Notes: generated by a model not told the origin, from the letters alone. Shown: positions 7,973 through 14,042, counted from the first letter of the stretch. The stretch: 17,443 nucleotides of DNA from an uncultured Bryobacterales bacterium (GCA_937859895.1 CALMAV010000305.1:1-17443), one strand, 5' to 3'. Translations and numbers: made by a program.

Positions 7973-8470
7973 GTTGCGGTAATCTTCTGCAAAATCCAGT
8001 CCATAGCCCACAACGAACTCATCGGGGATCTGAAAGCCGATGTACTTCACCTCTACCTGTTGAATGCGGCGGTCGGGTTTATCCAGAAGAGTGGCAATGG
8101 CAAGAGACTTGGGCCGTCGCTGATGGAGGACTCGCGTCAGATAGCTGAGCGTGACGCCGCTATCAATGATGTCTTCAACGATCAGAACGTGATGGCCCTC
8201 AATAGCAGCATCCAGGTCGCGCGTCACTTTCACTTGACCGGATGTGGTCTTTTCGGACCCATAGCTGGAGATACCCATAAATTCAACACGAATGGTGTGC
8301 CGCTTTAGAGCTCGCACCAGGTCTGCCATGAAGATAAACGAGCCTTTCAGGATAGAGATCAGGTAGATCGGCCCATCCGGGTAGTCCGACTCAATCTGAG
8401 CAGCGAGGGTCTGAACGCGCGCTTGGATCTCGGCAGACGAGATGAGCACCCGCAAGTGAGAGGCAGACAT
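7907..8470 (-). CDS. hpt: Hypoxanthine phosphoribosyltransferase
   Basis: This purine-salvage enzyme converts hypoxanthine or guanine plus PRPP to IMP or GMP in the cytoplasm. The 187-residue product contains the phosphoribosyltransferase PRPP loop VLIVEDIIDSGVT at about 95-107, the pyrophosphate-contacting ISILKGSFIFMADL at about 38-51, ISSYGSEKTTSGQVK in the flexible loop, and DFAEDYRNLPDICVIE near the end. I chose the ATG at 8470 because the family starts here. A longer frame from 8527 adds FESVFICVHLWQTLPWLN, which is only the translation of an inverted-repeat arm. No strong Shine-Dalgarno precedes 8470. The gene lies 16 bp downstream of an inserted element, so its promoter is either inside that element or farther upstream. 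Its 3' end overlaps the OpgC-like gene by 66 nt in convergent orientation. Confidence 0.92.
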   Translation of the reverse strand: MSASHLRVLISSAEIQARVQTLAAQIESDYPDGPIYLISILKGSFIFMADLVRALKRHTIRVEFMGISSYGSEKTTSGQVKVTRDLDAAIEGHHVLIVEDIIDSGVTLSYLTRVLHQRRPKSLAIATLLDKPDRRIQQVEVKYIGFQIPDEFVVGYGLDFAEDYRNLPDICVIEDTPTPSLGHTPHQ

Positions 8471-8486
8471 GTTCAGCCATGGTAGC

Positions 8487-8519
8487 GTTTGCCACAGATG
8501 AACACAGATAAACACGGAT
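8487..8519 (+). repeat. Left inverted-repeat arm of the GxxExxY element
   Basis: The core gccacagatgaacac begins at 8491 and is followed by AGAT, then AAACACGGAT. It matches the reverse complement of 8901-8933 at 30 of 33 positions. The arm is made of about 10-bp near-tandem units. It ends 16 bp before the hpt start codon. Confidence 0.75.
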
Positions 8520-8527
8520 TCGAACAT

Positions 8528-8922
8528 TTAACAAACAATGCGCTTCCACTCGACTTTGGGCTTTTGGAAGTTGACGAGCAGACAGAGCGTCAGGCCGGAC
8601 GCCCGAAGATAGACGCCCGAAGATAGTTGATGCATTGCGCAACGTGCTCATTTTGGAGCCGTTCGACACACTTCAGTTCCACGATCACCAAGCCTTCAAC
8701 AACGATATCTGCGTAGTAATCACCAACGCATTGGCCCTTGTAAGTGACCGGGAAGTATGCCTGAGAGTTAACTGAAAGCTTCCGACCACTCAACTCTTGC
8801 AAGAGAGCCCGCTCAAAGACCTTTTCAAGAAATCCTGGACCTAATGTATTCGAAACCTCGAAAACAGCCCCAAGTACCTGCTCAGTTATCGAATTCAGGT
8901 ATCCGTGTTGATCCGTGTTCAT
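8528..8922 (-). pseudogene. GxxExxY / PD-(D/E)XK-like protein, frameshifted by a 14-bp duplication
   Basis: The frame from ATG 8922 encodes 110 residues (stop at 8590). It contains LGPGFLEKVFERALLQEL at about 27-44, the GxxExxY-family block; the eponymous Tyr is Phe here. It also has VTYKGQCVGDYYADIVVE and the PD-(D/E)XK-like IVELK at about 80-84, then HVAQCINYLRAS. At that point gacgcccgaagata (8598-8611) is exactly repeated at 8612-8625, shifting the frame. Deleting one copy gives 127 codons ending with LCLLVNFQKPKVEWKRIVC and a TAA at 8528-8530, a normal family C-terminus and length. The family occurs in many copies in some genomes and its function is unknown; a nuclease relationship is proposed from the fold. 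The truncated product lacks the conserved last strand and is probably inactive. Confidence 0.85.
8598..8625. repeat. Exact 14-bp tandem duplication
   Basis: The unit gacgcccgaagata occurs at 8598-8611 and again at 8612-8625 with no mismatch. Because 14 is not a multiple of three, it shifts the GxxExxY reading frame. The lack of any divergence between copies suggests a recent slippage event, or an assembly error. Confidence 0.95.
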
Positions 8923-8933
8923 CTGTGGCCAAC
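8901..8933 (-). repeat. Right inverted-repeat arm of the GxxExxY element
   Basis: On the minus strand this arm reads gccacagatgaacac followed by GGAT, then CAACACGGAT. It contains the ATG of the GxxExxY gene (8920-8922) and the TGA of the upstream peptidase-like gene (8919-8921), so both gene boundaries are set by the repeat. Confidence 0.75.
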
Positions 8934-9764
8934 TCCGGCCCTCACTATTCGTGTACTTTCCGGGCCAATGTGAATATGCGGAGCGGTGGCGGCGCCGACG
9001 ACTGCGCTGTTAAAGCCGAGATACGGCACGTGCAGCTTCTCCAACAGAGCTCGTAGCCATAGACCTTCCGGCGAACTGGGCACTAACGCCACGTCCACGC
9101 GATTGCGGTGATCCAAACCTAACGATTGGTGAAGCAGCGTCTGCCCCAATGCACTCACCGGTAACGGCCGATGGAACCGCCGTTCAAATTGCGACGAGAT
9201 GGCCGGAAGGTCAGCCAGACTGAATGTCCCGTTGCCGTTGTAGCGGAGCATCGTTTTGTCTGAAAAGAGCGCATGCATGCGACTCTCGCTCTCGGCCATA
9301 CGCTTGAGCTCGTTCAGCAGTTTGGCCCGGTTTTGTGCAAGGGTTAGCACCTGACGGCGATTATTGAGATCATCCTGGAAGGCATCGAGTTCTCCTCTAG
9401 AAATAGCCCCGCTGTCCAGTAGCTTGCGGCGCTCATCCAGTTCCGCTGCCCGCCGGTCTATACGGCGTTGCGCAGCCCCCAGCATCTCCGCGGCCTGCGC
9501 CTCAGTAAAACGCTCCATGGGTATTGACCCGTACAGCGTGCGCGCCAGAATTCCTTCGTCGCGTGCGTCGTCCAGCCGCTCCTGCGCCTCCGCTAACTGA
9601 GTGCGTGGCAGGATCCCTTTTTCGACCATGTCACGCGTCTTCTCCAGATCGGCTTGCAGCCGCTGAACCTTAGCATCAATCAACACGCTATATTGAGGAG
9701 CTTCGCTGCCCCTGGCAAGGGAAAGCGCAAGGAACACGCAAAAGAGGAGAAGAACAAATTTCAG
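8919..9764 (-). CDS. Secreted coiled-coil protein with C-terminal M15-like peptidase signature
   Basis: The predicted product has 281 residues if started at CTG 9764. It begins LKFVLLLFCVFLALSLARGSEA, a well-formed signal peptide. Residues about 28-165 are charged, heptad-like helices (QRLQADLEKTRDMVEKG; LDDARDEG; RRIDRRAAELDERRKLLDSG) resembling outer-membrane-efflux or adaptor coiled coils. The C-terminal domain contains SLGLDHRNRVDVAL and, about 40 residues on, APHIHIG. His219, Asp224, His263 and His265 are arranged somewhat like the zinc site of M15/LAS-type D-Ala-D-Ala peptidases, though the His-Asp spacing is shorter than in VanX-type enzymes. The only standard start in frame, GTG 9737, would delete the signal-peptide n-region. 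A cell-wall role is inferred. The last residues (VGHR, stop) are read from the inserted element's repeat arm, so the original C-terminus may have differed. Confidence 0.65.
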   Translation of the reverse strand: MKFVLLLFCVFLALSLARGSEAPQYSVLIDAKVQRLQADLEKTRDMVEKGILPRTQLAEAQERLDDARDEGILARTLYGSIPMERFTEAQAAEMLGAAQRRIDRRAAELDERRKLLDSGAISRGELDAFQDDLNNRRQVLTLAQNRAKLLNELKRMAESESRMHALFSDKTMLRYNGNGTFSLADLPAISSQFERRFHRPLPVSALGQTLLHQSLGLDHRNRVDVALVPSSPEGLWLRALLEKLHVPYLGFNSAVVGAATAPHIHIGPESTRIVRAGVGHR

Positions 9765-9772
9765 TGACGGAT

Positions 9773-9779
9773 TCCTACC
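9773..9779 (-). promoter_or_regulatory. Shine-Dalgarno supporting a CTG start
   Basis: On the minus strand GGTAGGA lies exactly 8 nt upstream of CTG 9762-9764, which opens the signal peptide of the peptidase-like gene. No ATG, GTG or TTG is at usable spacing. The frame is closed by TAA 15 bp farther upstream (at codon -7 from CTG). Confidence 0.5.
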
Positions 9780-9883
9780 CTGAAGTTAGAGGCCTGAGTT
9801 TGCGGCGTGTCTCTTAGTGTAGTACGCTATCGGGCAGGAGTACCCTTAGCACGACTCTGACAACTACCTCTCCCAATAGTCCG

Positions 9884-10276
9884 GTGACTGACAATCTTCC
9901 AACCGAGACTGCTCAGGCCGGAACCTCTAACTGGCAAACGGCGGTCGAGATCGCAGATGCCCGTAAAGCGACTGAGATCACGGTTCTTGACTTGCGGCCA
10001 GTTACTTCTTTCACTGACTTCTTCGTGATCTGTACTGTTTCAAACCCCCGGCAAGGCCAGGCTATCTGTGATGAAATCCATAAGCAGATGAAGAGTCTGG
10101 GTGAGCTGCCGGTGAGCATCGAAGGCTTTGATGCTGCCGAGTGGATCCTGATGGATTACGGAGACTTCCTGGTTCACATTTTCTCTGAGAGTGCCAGCAA
10201 GTACTATGACCTAGCCCGGTTATGGAGGCAAGCGGAGTCTATTCCGCTCCCCGATATATCCCCTCGAATGGAATAG
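9884..10276 (+). CDS. rsfS: Ribosomal silencing factor RsfS
   Basis: RsfS binds ribosomal protein uL14 on the 50S subunit and blocks subunit joining when nutrients fall. The 130-residue product has the whole family core: ADARKATEITVLDLRP, SFTDFFVICTVSNPRQGQAICDEI, EGFDAAEWILMDYGDFLVHIF and YYDLARLW. Length is typical. The assigned start is GTG 9884, which has no clear Shine-Dalgarno. The frame is open back to 9818, and a GCAGGAG at 9834-9840 precedes it but without a standard start at good spacing, so the true N-terminus may be a few residues longer. It diverges from the peptidase-like gene across about 120 bp that must hold promoters for both; I see only weak -10-like sequence (TACGCT at 9823). 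hrcA follows about 100 bp downstream. Confidence 0.93.
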   Translation: MTDNLPTETAQAGTSNWQTAVEIADARKATEITVLDLRPVTSFTDFFVICTVSNPRQGQAICDEIHKQMKSLGELPVSIEGFDAAEWILMDYGDFLVHIFSESASKYYDLARLWRQAESIPLPDISPRME

Positions 10277-10380
10277 GGAGTTTCACCCTCGCTCACTGTC
10301 CTCTATACTCAAGGAAAAGGGGCACTTGTTCGGTAGAACTGTCTAAACAGGGCGAAACTCTGCCGACCCGCTGGAAATTG

Positions 10381-11412
10381 ATGAACCATTTGGGAACTCT
10401 CAGCCCGCGGCACTATAAAGTACTTCACGCGATCGTTCAGAATTACATCGAAACGGGCGAACCAATTGCGTCGCGTACCATTGCGCAGAAGTACCCGATG
10501 AGCCCGGCATCAATACGGAACATGATGGCCGATCTGCTGGAGTCGGGATACCTCAGCCAGCCACATACTTCCGCCGGCCGAGTGCCAACCGAGCTGGGCT
10601 ATCAGAGTTACGTTAATACGCTGCTGGGCAGTCGTATCGTGCAGGCTGAACTTGACCGCTTGCACCAGGAAATCCGTCGTGAAGGCACCGTAGAAGGCCG
10701 GATCGAGCGCTCTTCGCGGCTGCTAACGGAAATCACCCGTGGTTTCGGCATTGCGGCTGCTATTCCGACTGAGAACCAGACCTTTGATCAAGTGGAGTTG
10801 CTGGCCTTGCCAGACCGCCGCGTCCTAATGGTGGTAATTACGCAGGATCGGATGGTGCGTAACAAAGTCATCACGATCGACGACCACATTGGCTCGGACG
10901 AACTAGCCTCCATTCGCAACTACATCAACTACAATTTTAGCGGTTGGGTGCTGTCGAACATTCATCGTGAGTTGAAGCGCCGTCTTGAACTCGAAAGCGC
11001 TACCTACGACGCAATCCTTAAGCGAGTCGGCTTGTTCCATTCAAAAGGTCTGCTGGATTTAGGTCTGCTGCCCGAGGTGCACTTCGATGGGGCTGAGAAC
11101 CTGATTGGTTTGGACCTACATCTGACGCGCGAGCGGATGCGTGAGCTATTCCGAACGTTGGAAGAGAAGAAGCGTGTCTTGCAGTTGCTCGAGCGGTTTT
11201 TCGAGCAGCGCAACGGCGAACTTTCGGTTCAGGTAGGGCTCGCGGATGTGCATCCCAGCATGGGCGAGCTCTCGCTGATTGGTACACGAATCGGCCTGCC
11301 CAACGGTTTGGAAGCGCACGTTGCGGTGTTGGGGCCTATGCGCATGAACTACAGCCGCGCGCTCTCGGCTGTGCTGCATGTCGGGCAGGCTTTCAAGAGC
11401 GCCACTAGCTAG
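10381..11412 (+). CDS. hrcA: Heat-inducible transcription repressor HrcA
   Basis: HrcA represses chaperone operons by binding CIRCE inverted repeats, with GroEL as co-factor. The 343-residue product starts MNHLGTLSPRHYKVLHAIV and has the N-terminal winged helix with GEPIASRTIAQKYPMSPASIRNMMADLLESGYLSQPHTSAGRVPT at about residues 26-70. The GAF-like middle includes VLMVVITQDRMVRNKVITI. The C-terminal dimerisation part ends with GELSLIGTRIGLPNG, VAVLGPMRMNYSRALSAV. The ATG at 10381 is preferred over a longer frame from 10222: GGAAATTG precedes it and the family starts here; the extra 53 residues are not conserved-looking and overlap rsfS. Unusually, no grpE, dnaK or dnaJ follows, and no CIRCE element is visible nearby. 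The converging sigma-factor unit ends 2 bp after its stop. Confidence 0.95.
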   Translation: MNHLGTLSPRHYKVLHAIVQNYIETGEPIASRTIAQKYPMSPASIRNMMADLLESGYLSQPHTSAGRVPTELGYQSYVNTLLGSRIVQAELDRLHQEIRREGTVEGRIERSSRLLTEITRGFGIAAAIPTENQTFDQVELLALPDRRVLMVVITQDRMVRNKVITIDDHIGSDELASIRNYINYNFSGWVLSNIHRELKRRLELESATYDAILKRVGLFHSKGLLDLGLLPEVHFDGAENLIGLDLHLTRERMRELFRTLEEKKRVLQLLERFFEQRNGELSVQVGLADVHPSMGELSLIGTRIGLPNGLEAHVAVLGPMRMNYSRALSAVLHVGQAFKSATS

Positions 11413-11414
11413 GG

Positions 11415-11699
11415 TCAGGCGCCCTGGTTTTCGCTGGAGAGCAGCTCGATTGCTTTTAGGATTGTTCTGGTATTGTCGTGCGACGCTTTGGCCGCAATAA
11501 TACCTGCGACAAACACGCTGCTGATTACGGCAGCTAGCCCAAACGGCAGCCCCTTGTGATCGTCCTTGGCCAGCATCATGGCTATCCAATCGCCAAAGGT
11601 CATTAACAGTAGAGCAATCATCAGTATCATTGCTCGTCTTCGTTCGCGATCAACCTTATTCAGGGCGATCTGGAGTGGATTAATCGATGTTTGACTCAT
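11415..11699 (-). CDS. Small two-helix membrane protein coupled to an ECF sigma factor
   Basis: The 94-residue product is not one I recognise. It has a basic cytoplasmic stretch (KVDRERRRA, about 15-23), a first hydrophobic helix (about 24-44, MILMIALLLMTFGDWIAMML), a short polar loop (AKDDHKGLP), a second helix (about 53-70) and a polar C-terminal tail with a possible short amphipathic helix. The ATG at 11699 overlaps the sigma-factor TGA (ATGA), with AAAGGAAAC upstream as a good Shine-Dalgarno; this start is better than the longer frame from 11735. Co-translation suggests it modulates the sigma factor, as an anti-sigma or membrane sensor would. It lacks the HxxxCxxC zinc motif of ZAS anti-sigmas, so this role is inference. 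Confidence 0.75.
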   Translation of the reverse strand: MSQTSINPLQIALNKVDRERRRAMILMIALLLMTFGDWIAMMLAKDDHKGLPFGLAAVISSVFVAGIIAAKASHDNTRTILKAIELLSSENQGA

Positions 11700-12235
11700 G
11701 TCGTTTCCTTTTTGTTTACGATTTGCCGAAGACACGACAGCCCGTAGGCAAGACGTGACTTGGTGGTTCCGATTGTGATGTCCAGGATGGCCGCAACCTC
11801 ATGGATGGAGAGTTCCTGCAAATAGTGCAGATGAAGAACAGCTCGGCTCGCTGGTGAGATCTTGGTCAGAAGCTCCGGCGTATCGAGGAACAGTTGCAGT
11901 TCGGGTTGCAGGAGGAGGGCATCTTCGCCCGACGGCGCAGCCTCTTCCTCAATAGCAGTAGCGCGCCGCTGTTTCTTGATGGATTTGAAGCAGGTTCGGC
12001 TGGCAATGCGATACGCCCAGGGCTTGAACAGCTCCGGGTCACGAAGCCACTTGATCTTGCGGCAGATCTGCAGCAACGTTTCCTGAAGCACATCATCGGC
12101 GGCGGTTCGACCTACCACACCCGTTATGTACCCGAGAAGTGGCCCTTGCATGCCGGACAGTACTTGCTCCAACGCTTCCCGCTCGCCTAGCGACGCTTGA
12201 AGCACCAATCGCGTTTGCCGGCGGGAGTCGATCAT
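11696..12235 (-). CDS. ECF-type RNA polymerase sigma factor
   Basis: The 179-residue protein has the two domains of ECF (group 4) sigma-70 factors. Region 2 lies at about residues 25-90: ADDVLQETLLQICRKI, then ELFKPWAYRIASRTCFKSIKKQRR, which recognises the -10 element and melts DNA. Region 4 lies at about 118-172: ISPASRAVLHLHYLQELSIHEVAAILDITIGTTKSRL, the helix-turn-helix that reads the -35. A linker of about 30 acidic residues separates them. The ATG at 12235 has AAGG about 7 nt upstream. The downstream membrane protein is coupled by ATGA and may be its regulator. The ECF subgroup and target genes cannot be read from the window. Confidence 0.93.
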   Translation of the reverse strand: MIDSRRQTRLVLQASLGEREALEQVLSGMQGPLLGYITGVVGRTAADDVLQETLLQICRKIKWLRDPELFKPWAYRIASRTCFKSIKKQRRATAIEEEAAPSGEDALLLQPELQLFLDTPELLTKISPASRAVLHLHYLQELSIHEVAAILDITIGTTKSRLAYGLSCLRQIVNKKETT

Positions 12236-12383
12236 TCGGAGCCTTCACAATCTAAGAGCAGAGTCGAGGCTTGTGATGTTCGAAGGTCAACGAGAATATT
12301 TTTGGCGGTTTAGGTTCCAAGAGGTCAGCCTACTTCGGAAAAGCAGTACGCTCCATCATTTTGATGACTGCTTCCCCGTGGGC

Positions 12384-12773
12384 TCAGGCGTGCGCAAACA
12401 GGTCAACCACTCTGGTGATCTCAGAGCGATACCAATCTTCCGGGTCCGGGATCAGCTGGTTCGTGACCATCTCTTCCCAGGCTGCTGATAACTGAGAAGA
12501 GCGTTGCGCGACTTCCGAAGCTGACCACCAGGTGGGAACGCGAAGCGGGTGCTACAAGTCCTCACGCAACGTGTCACCTCCGTCCAAAGCCTGCTGAAGA
12601 CACTGGCCTAAAGGCTCCGCGTACTGAAATGCTTCGGCATGGGCGCGCTTGGATCGGGCCTCGCGTTGTGCCTTGTTGCTTGGCTCGGAGTTTGTAGCGG
12701 GCGGGAAGCCGAGCCTGGTCCTAGTGCGGTTTGGGATAGTCTGCGTCCCGGAGCTGTTGCCATGGGCAAGCCC
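12384..12773 (-). pseudogene. Decayed reading frame interrupted by an amber codon
   Basis: Between the sigma-factor gene and the four-helix-protein gene there is no intact gene. On the minus strand, one frame from 12773 to the TGA at 12384 has a single stop, TAG at 12552-12554. The 55 codons after it read protein-like (VPTWWSASEVAQRSSQLSAA; EEMVTNQLIPDPEDWYRSEI; VVDLFAHA) and the 40 before it do too (AHAEAFQYAEPLGQCLQQAL). No start codon lies in this frame, and it begins directly at the stop of the upstream DUF2383 gene. I do not recognise the family. It is likely the C-terminal remnant of a lost gene, or chance. The remaining bases 12236-12383 show nothing further. Confidence 0.35.
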
Positions 12774-13229
12774 TTAAGCGTGATGGTTCTGATGATGCCC
12801 AAACCGATTCTGCAGGAACATCACATCGTCATCAATAGCGGTCCGCTGCTCAAGCAGGGTGGATCGGACGTCTTCCGGATATTCCAGTGTTAAAGCATGA
12901 TCATAGTGTTTCAGGGTTCCGCCTTCGCCCAGCACGCATTCGCGCACAATCTCAGCAGCATCTTTGTCTCGAATGCGCGTTTCCAGATCAACCCAGCCGC
13001 GGTGCAGGATGCCGCCTTCATGCAGATCAGTGCGGGGCGTCCCACCTAGCTTTCTGACCATGGAGCTTAGTTCGCCGGCGAAGTTGTCCCGTGTGTTGGA
13101 AACCTGAGCCAGCCAATTGCTTAAGTCTGGGTCTTGCACGCCTTTGGCGGCCTTGCCGAAGCCTTCAGAAGAATCGTTACAGGTCGCGACCAGATCGTGC
13201 AGCGCAGCCAATGCTTTTTCGTTTGCCAT
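12774..13229 (-). CDS. PA2169-type four-helix-bundle (DUF2383) protein
   Basis: The 151-residue product is all helical and matches the ferritin-like DUF2383/PA2169 family: ALAALHDLVATCNDSSEGFGKAA, then DLSNWLAQVSNTRDNFAGELSSMVRKLGG, then GGILHRGWVDLE, then VRECVLGEGGTLKHYDHALT and a final helix ending in a His-rich tail (HHQNHHA). Conserved Glu and His residues in the helices could bind metal as in other ferritin-like bundles, but no function is established. The start is ATG 13229; no strong Shine-Dalgarno is visible. It diverges from the PepSY-type gene across about 214 bp. Confidence 0.85.
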   Translation of the reverse strand: MANEKALAALHDLVATCNDSSEGFGKAAKGVQDPDLSNWLAQVSNTRDNFAGELSSMVRKLGGTPRTDLHEGGILHRGWVDLETRIRDKDAAEIVRECVLGEGGTLKHYDHALTLEYPEDVRSTLLEQRTAIDDDVMFLQNRFGHHQNHHA

Positions 13230-13346
13230 TACTTGAGAGACGCAATGGTCAGGGTGATTGCAACACTTGGAAAATCGGTTATCGCAACTGCTTTGAACCT
13301 GTTAATGCGGGTTGATCCTTCTATACCCAAAGATGCGATGCTCTTG

Positions 13347-13378
13347 AATTTCGGCAATCCGCGCCAGCGCCCGAAATT
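13347..13378. other. Perfect 8-bp inverted repeat in a divergent intergenic region
   Basis: AATTTCGG at 13347-13354 and CCGAAATT at 13371-13378 are perfect inverted copies separated by 16 bp. They lie between the divergent DUF2383 and PepSY-type genes, 66 bp before the latter. This could be a dimeric regulator's operator or an RNA hairpin; no T-run follows. The rest of the intergenic region shows no feature I can support. Confidence 0.35.
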
Positions 13379-13443
13379 TTACTCCCTCAACTGTTCAAAT
13401 ACCGGTAGCGTCTAAGATACTTCAAAAGAGAGACTCGCCTCCA

Positions 13444-14013
13444 ATGACTTCGCCTTTCCGTTCAGATTCGACTCTCGCTGGTGACATCGCTCAAGCGAAC
13501 GCTGACTTCTCGGTCTCATCCGATGCTGCCCGCGCAAGGAATTCAGCGAATCTGCTAAAGCGTGTTCGCCAGCTGCACTTATATCTAGGCACACTGTTTG
13601 CTCCCGCTATTCTCTTTTTTGCCCTCACCGGCGCAGCCCAGGTGTTTAGCCTCCATGAGACAACCAGAGGCAGCGATTATCAACCACCACTCTTGCTGGA
13701 GAAACTCGGGCAGCTTCATAAGAAGCAGAACCTCGAGGTTCGCTCCAAAGGCGCTGCACCCAGAATTGCAGCTTCTCAGCCTCGGGCGATCAGTCCACCG
13801 CGACCTGCTTCGGAGGGCCGTAACTCCCCGCCTCGCACCCGAACGGGAACACTGTTGCTGAAGTGGTTCTCCTTCCTCATGTCGCTGGGGCTCACCTTTA
13901 CTACTTTGCTTGGTCTGTATCTGGCATTTAAGTACAATCGGGACCGCCGTCTGATCTGGGGCTTACTGGTAGCTGGGGTGGTCATCCCAGTTGGCTTTCT
14001 TCTTCTGCAATAA
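13444..14013 (+). CDS. PepSY-associated transmembrane protein
   Basis: This 189-residue protein resembles short PepSY-TM proteins, a membrane family often linked to iron uptake or periplasmic peptidase control. After a polar N-terminus of about 38 residues, KRVRQLHLYLGTLFAPAILFFALTGAAQVFSLHE (about 40-73) is the hallmark first helix with a His at each end. YQPPLLLEKLGQLHKKQ follows. A Pro/Arg-rich linker (about 100-138) leads to two C-terminal helices (LLLKWFSFLMSLGLTFTTLLGLYLAF and LIWGLLVAGVVIPVGFLLL). The two outer His residues may bind haem or metal, as suggested for the family. The full PepSY ectodomains are absent, so this is a minimal form. The ATG at 13444 has only a weak purine-rich upstream stretch. 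Confidence 0.75.
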   Translation: MTSPFRSDSTLAGDIAQANADFSVSSDAARARNSANLLKRVRQLHLYLGTLFAPAILFFALTGAAQVFSLHETTRGSDYQPPLLLEKLGQLHKKQNLEVRSKGAAPRIAASQPRAISPPRPASEGRNSPPRTRTGTLLLKWFSFLMSLGLTFTTLLGLYLAFKYNRDRRLIWGLLVAGVVIPVGFLLLQ

Positions 14014-14042
14014 CCGGCTTCGGTATCTACACACAGACCCGT

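Larger units (their letters stand above)
8487..8933 (-). mobile_element. Small inverted-repeat-bounded element carrying a GxxExxY gene
   Basis: Two 33-bp arms, 8487-8519 and 8901-8933, are inverted copies of each other with three mismatches. The core reads gccacagatgaacac on both sides and continues with a roughly 10-bp sub-repeat (AACACRGAT). Between them lies only the broken GxxExxY gene. The unit is 447 bp, has no transposase, and shows no clear target-site duplication. It lies within a co-directional gene string, between a peptidase-like gene and hpt. A non-autonomous, MITE-like or repeat-mobilised unit is inferred. Similar 'cacagatgaacac' repeats are, from memory, common in acidobacterial and verrucomicrobial genomes. 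Confidence 0.5.

Noticed and set aside
8491..8519. Short tandem-like units that could suggest a CRISPR-like repeat
   Set aside because: The units are about 10 bp, contiguous without spacers, and occur as two inverted arms only.
9846..9852. TTAGCAC resembling half of a CIRCE operator upstream of rsfS-hrcA
   Set aside because: No GAGTGCTAA partner follows at 9 bp, so it is not a CIRCE element.
10222..10380. A 53-residue N-terminal extension of HrcA
   Set aside because: It overlaps rsfS, is not family-like, and the ATG at 10381 has a better Shine-Dalgarno and aligns with the family start.
11405..11436. CAGG/CCTG pairing followed by TTTT between hrcA and the converging membrane-protein gene
   Set aside because: Only four base pairs with a three-base loop; too weak to call a terminator.
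12273..12488. A 71-residue plus-strand frame between the sigma factor and the DUF2383 gene
   Set aside because: It has no motif, no clear ribosome-binding site, and lies opposite the protein-like remnant on the minus strand.
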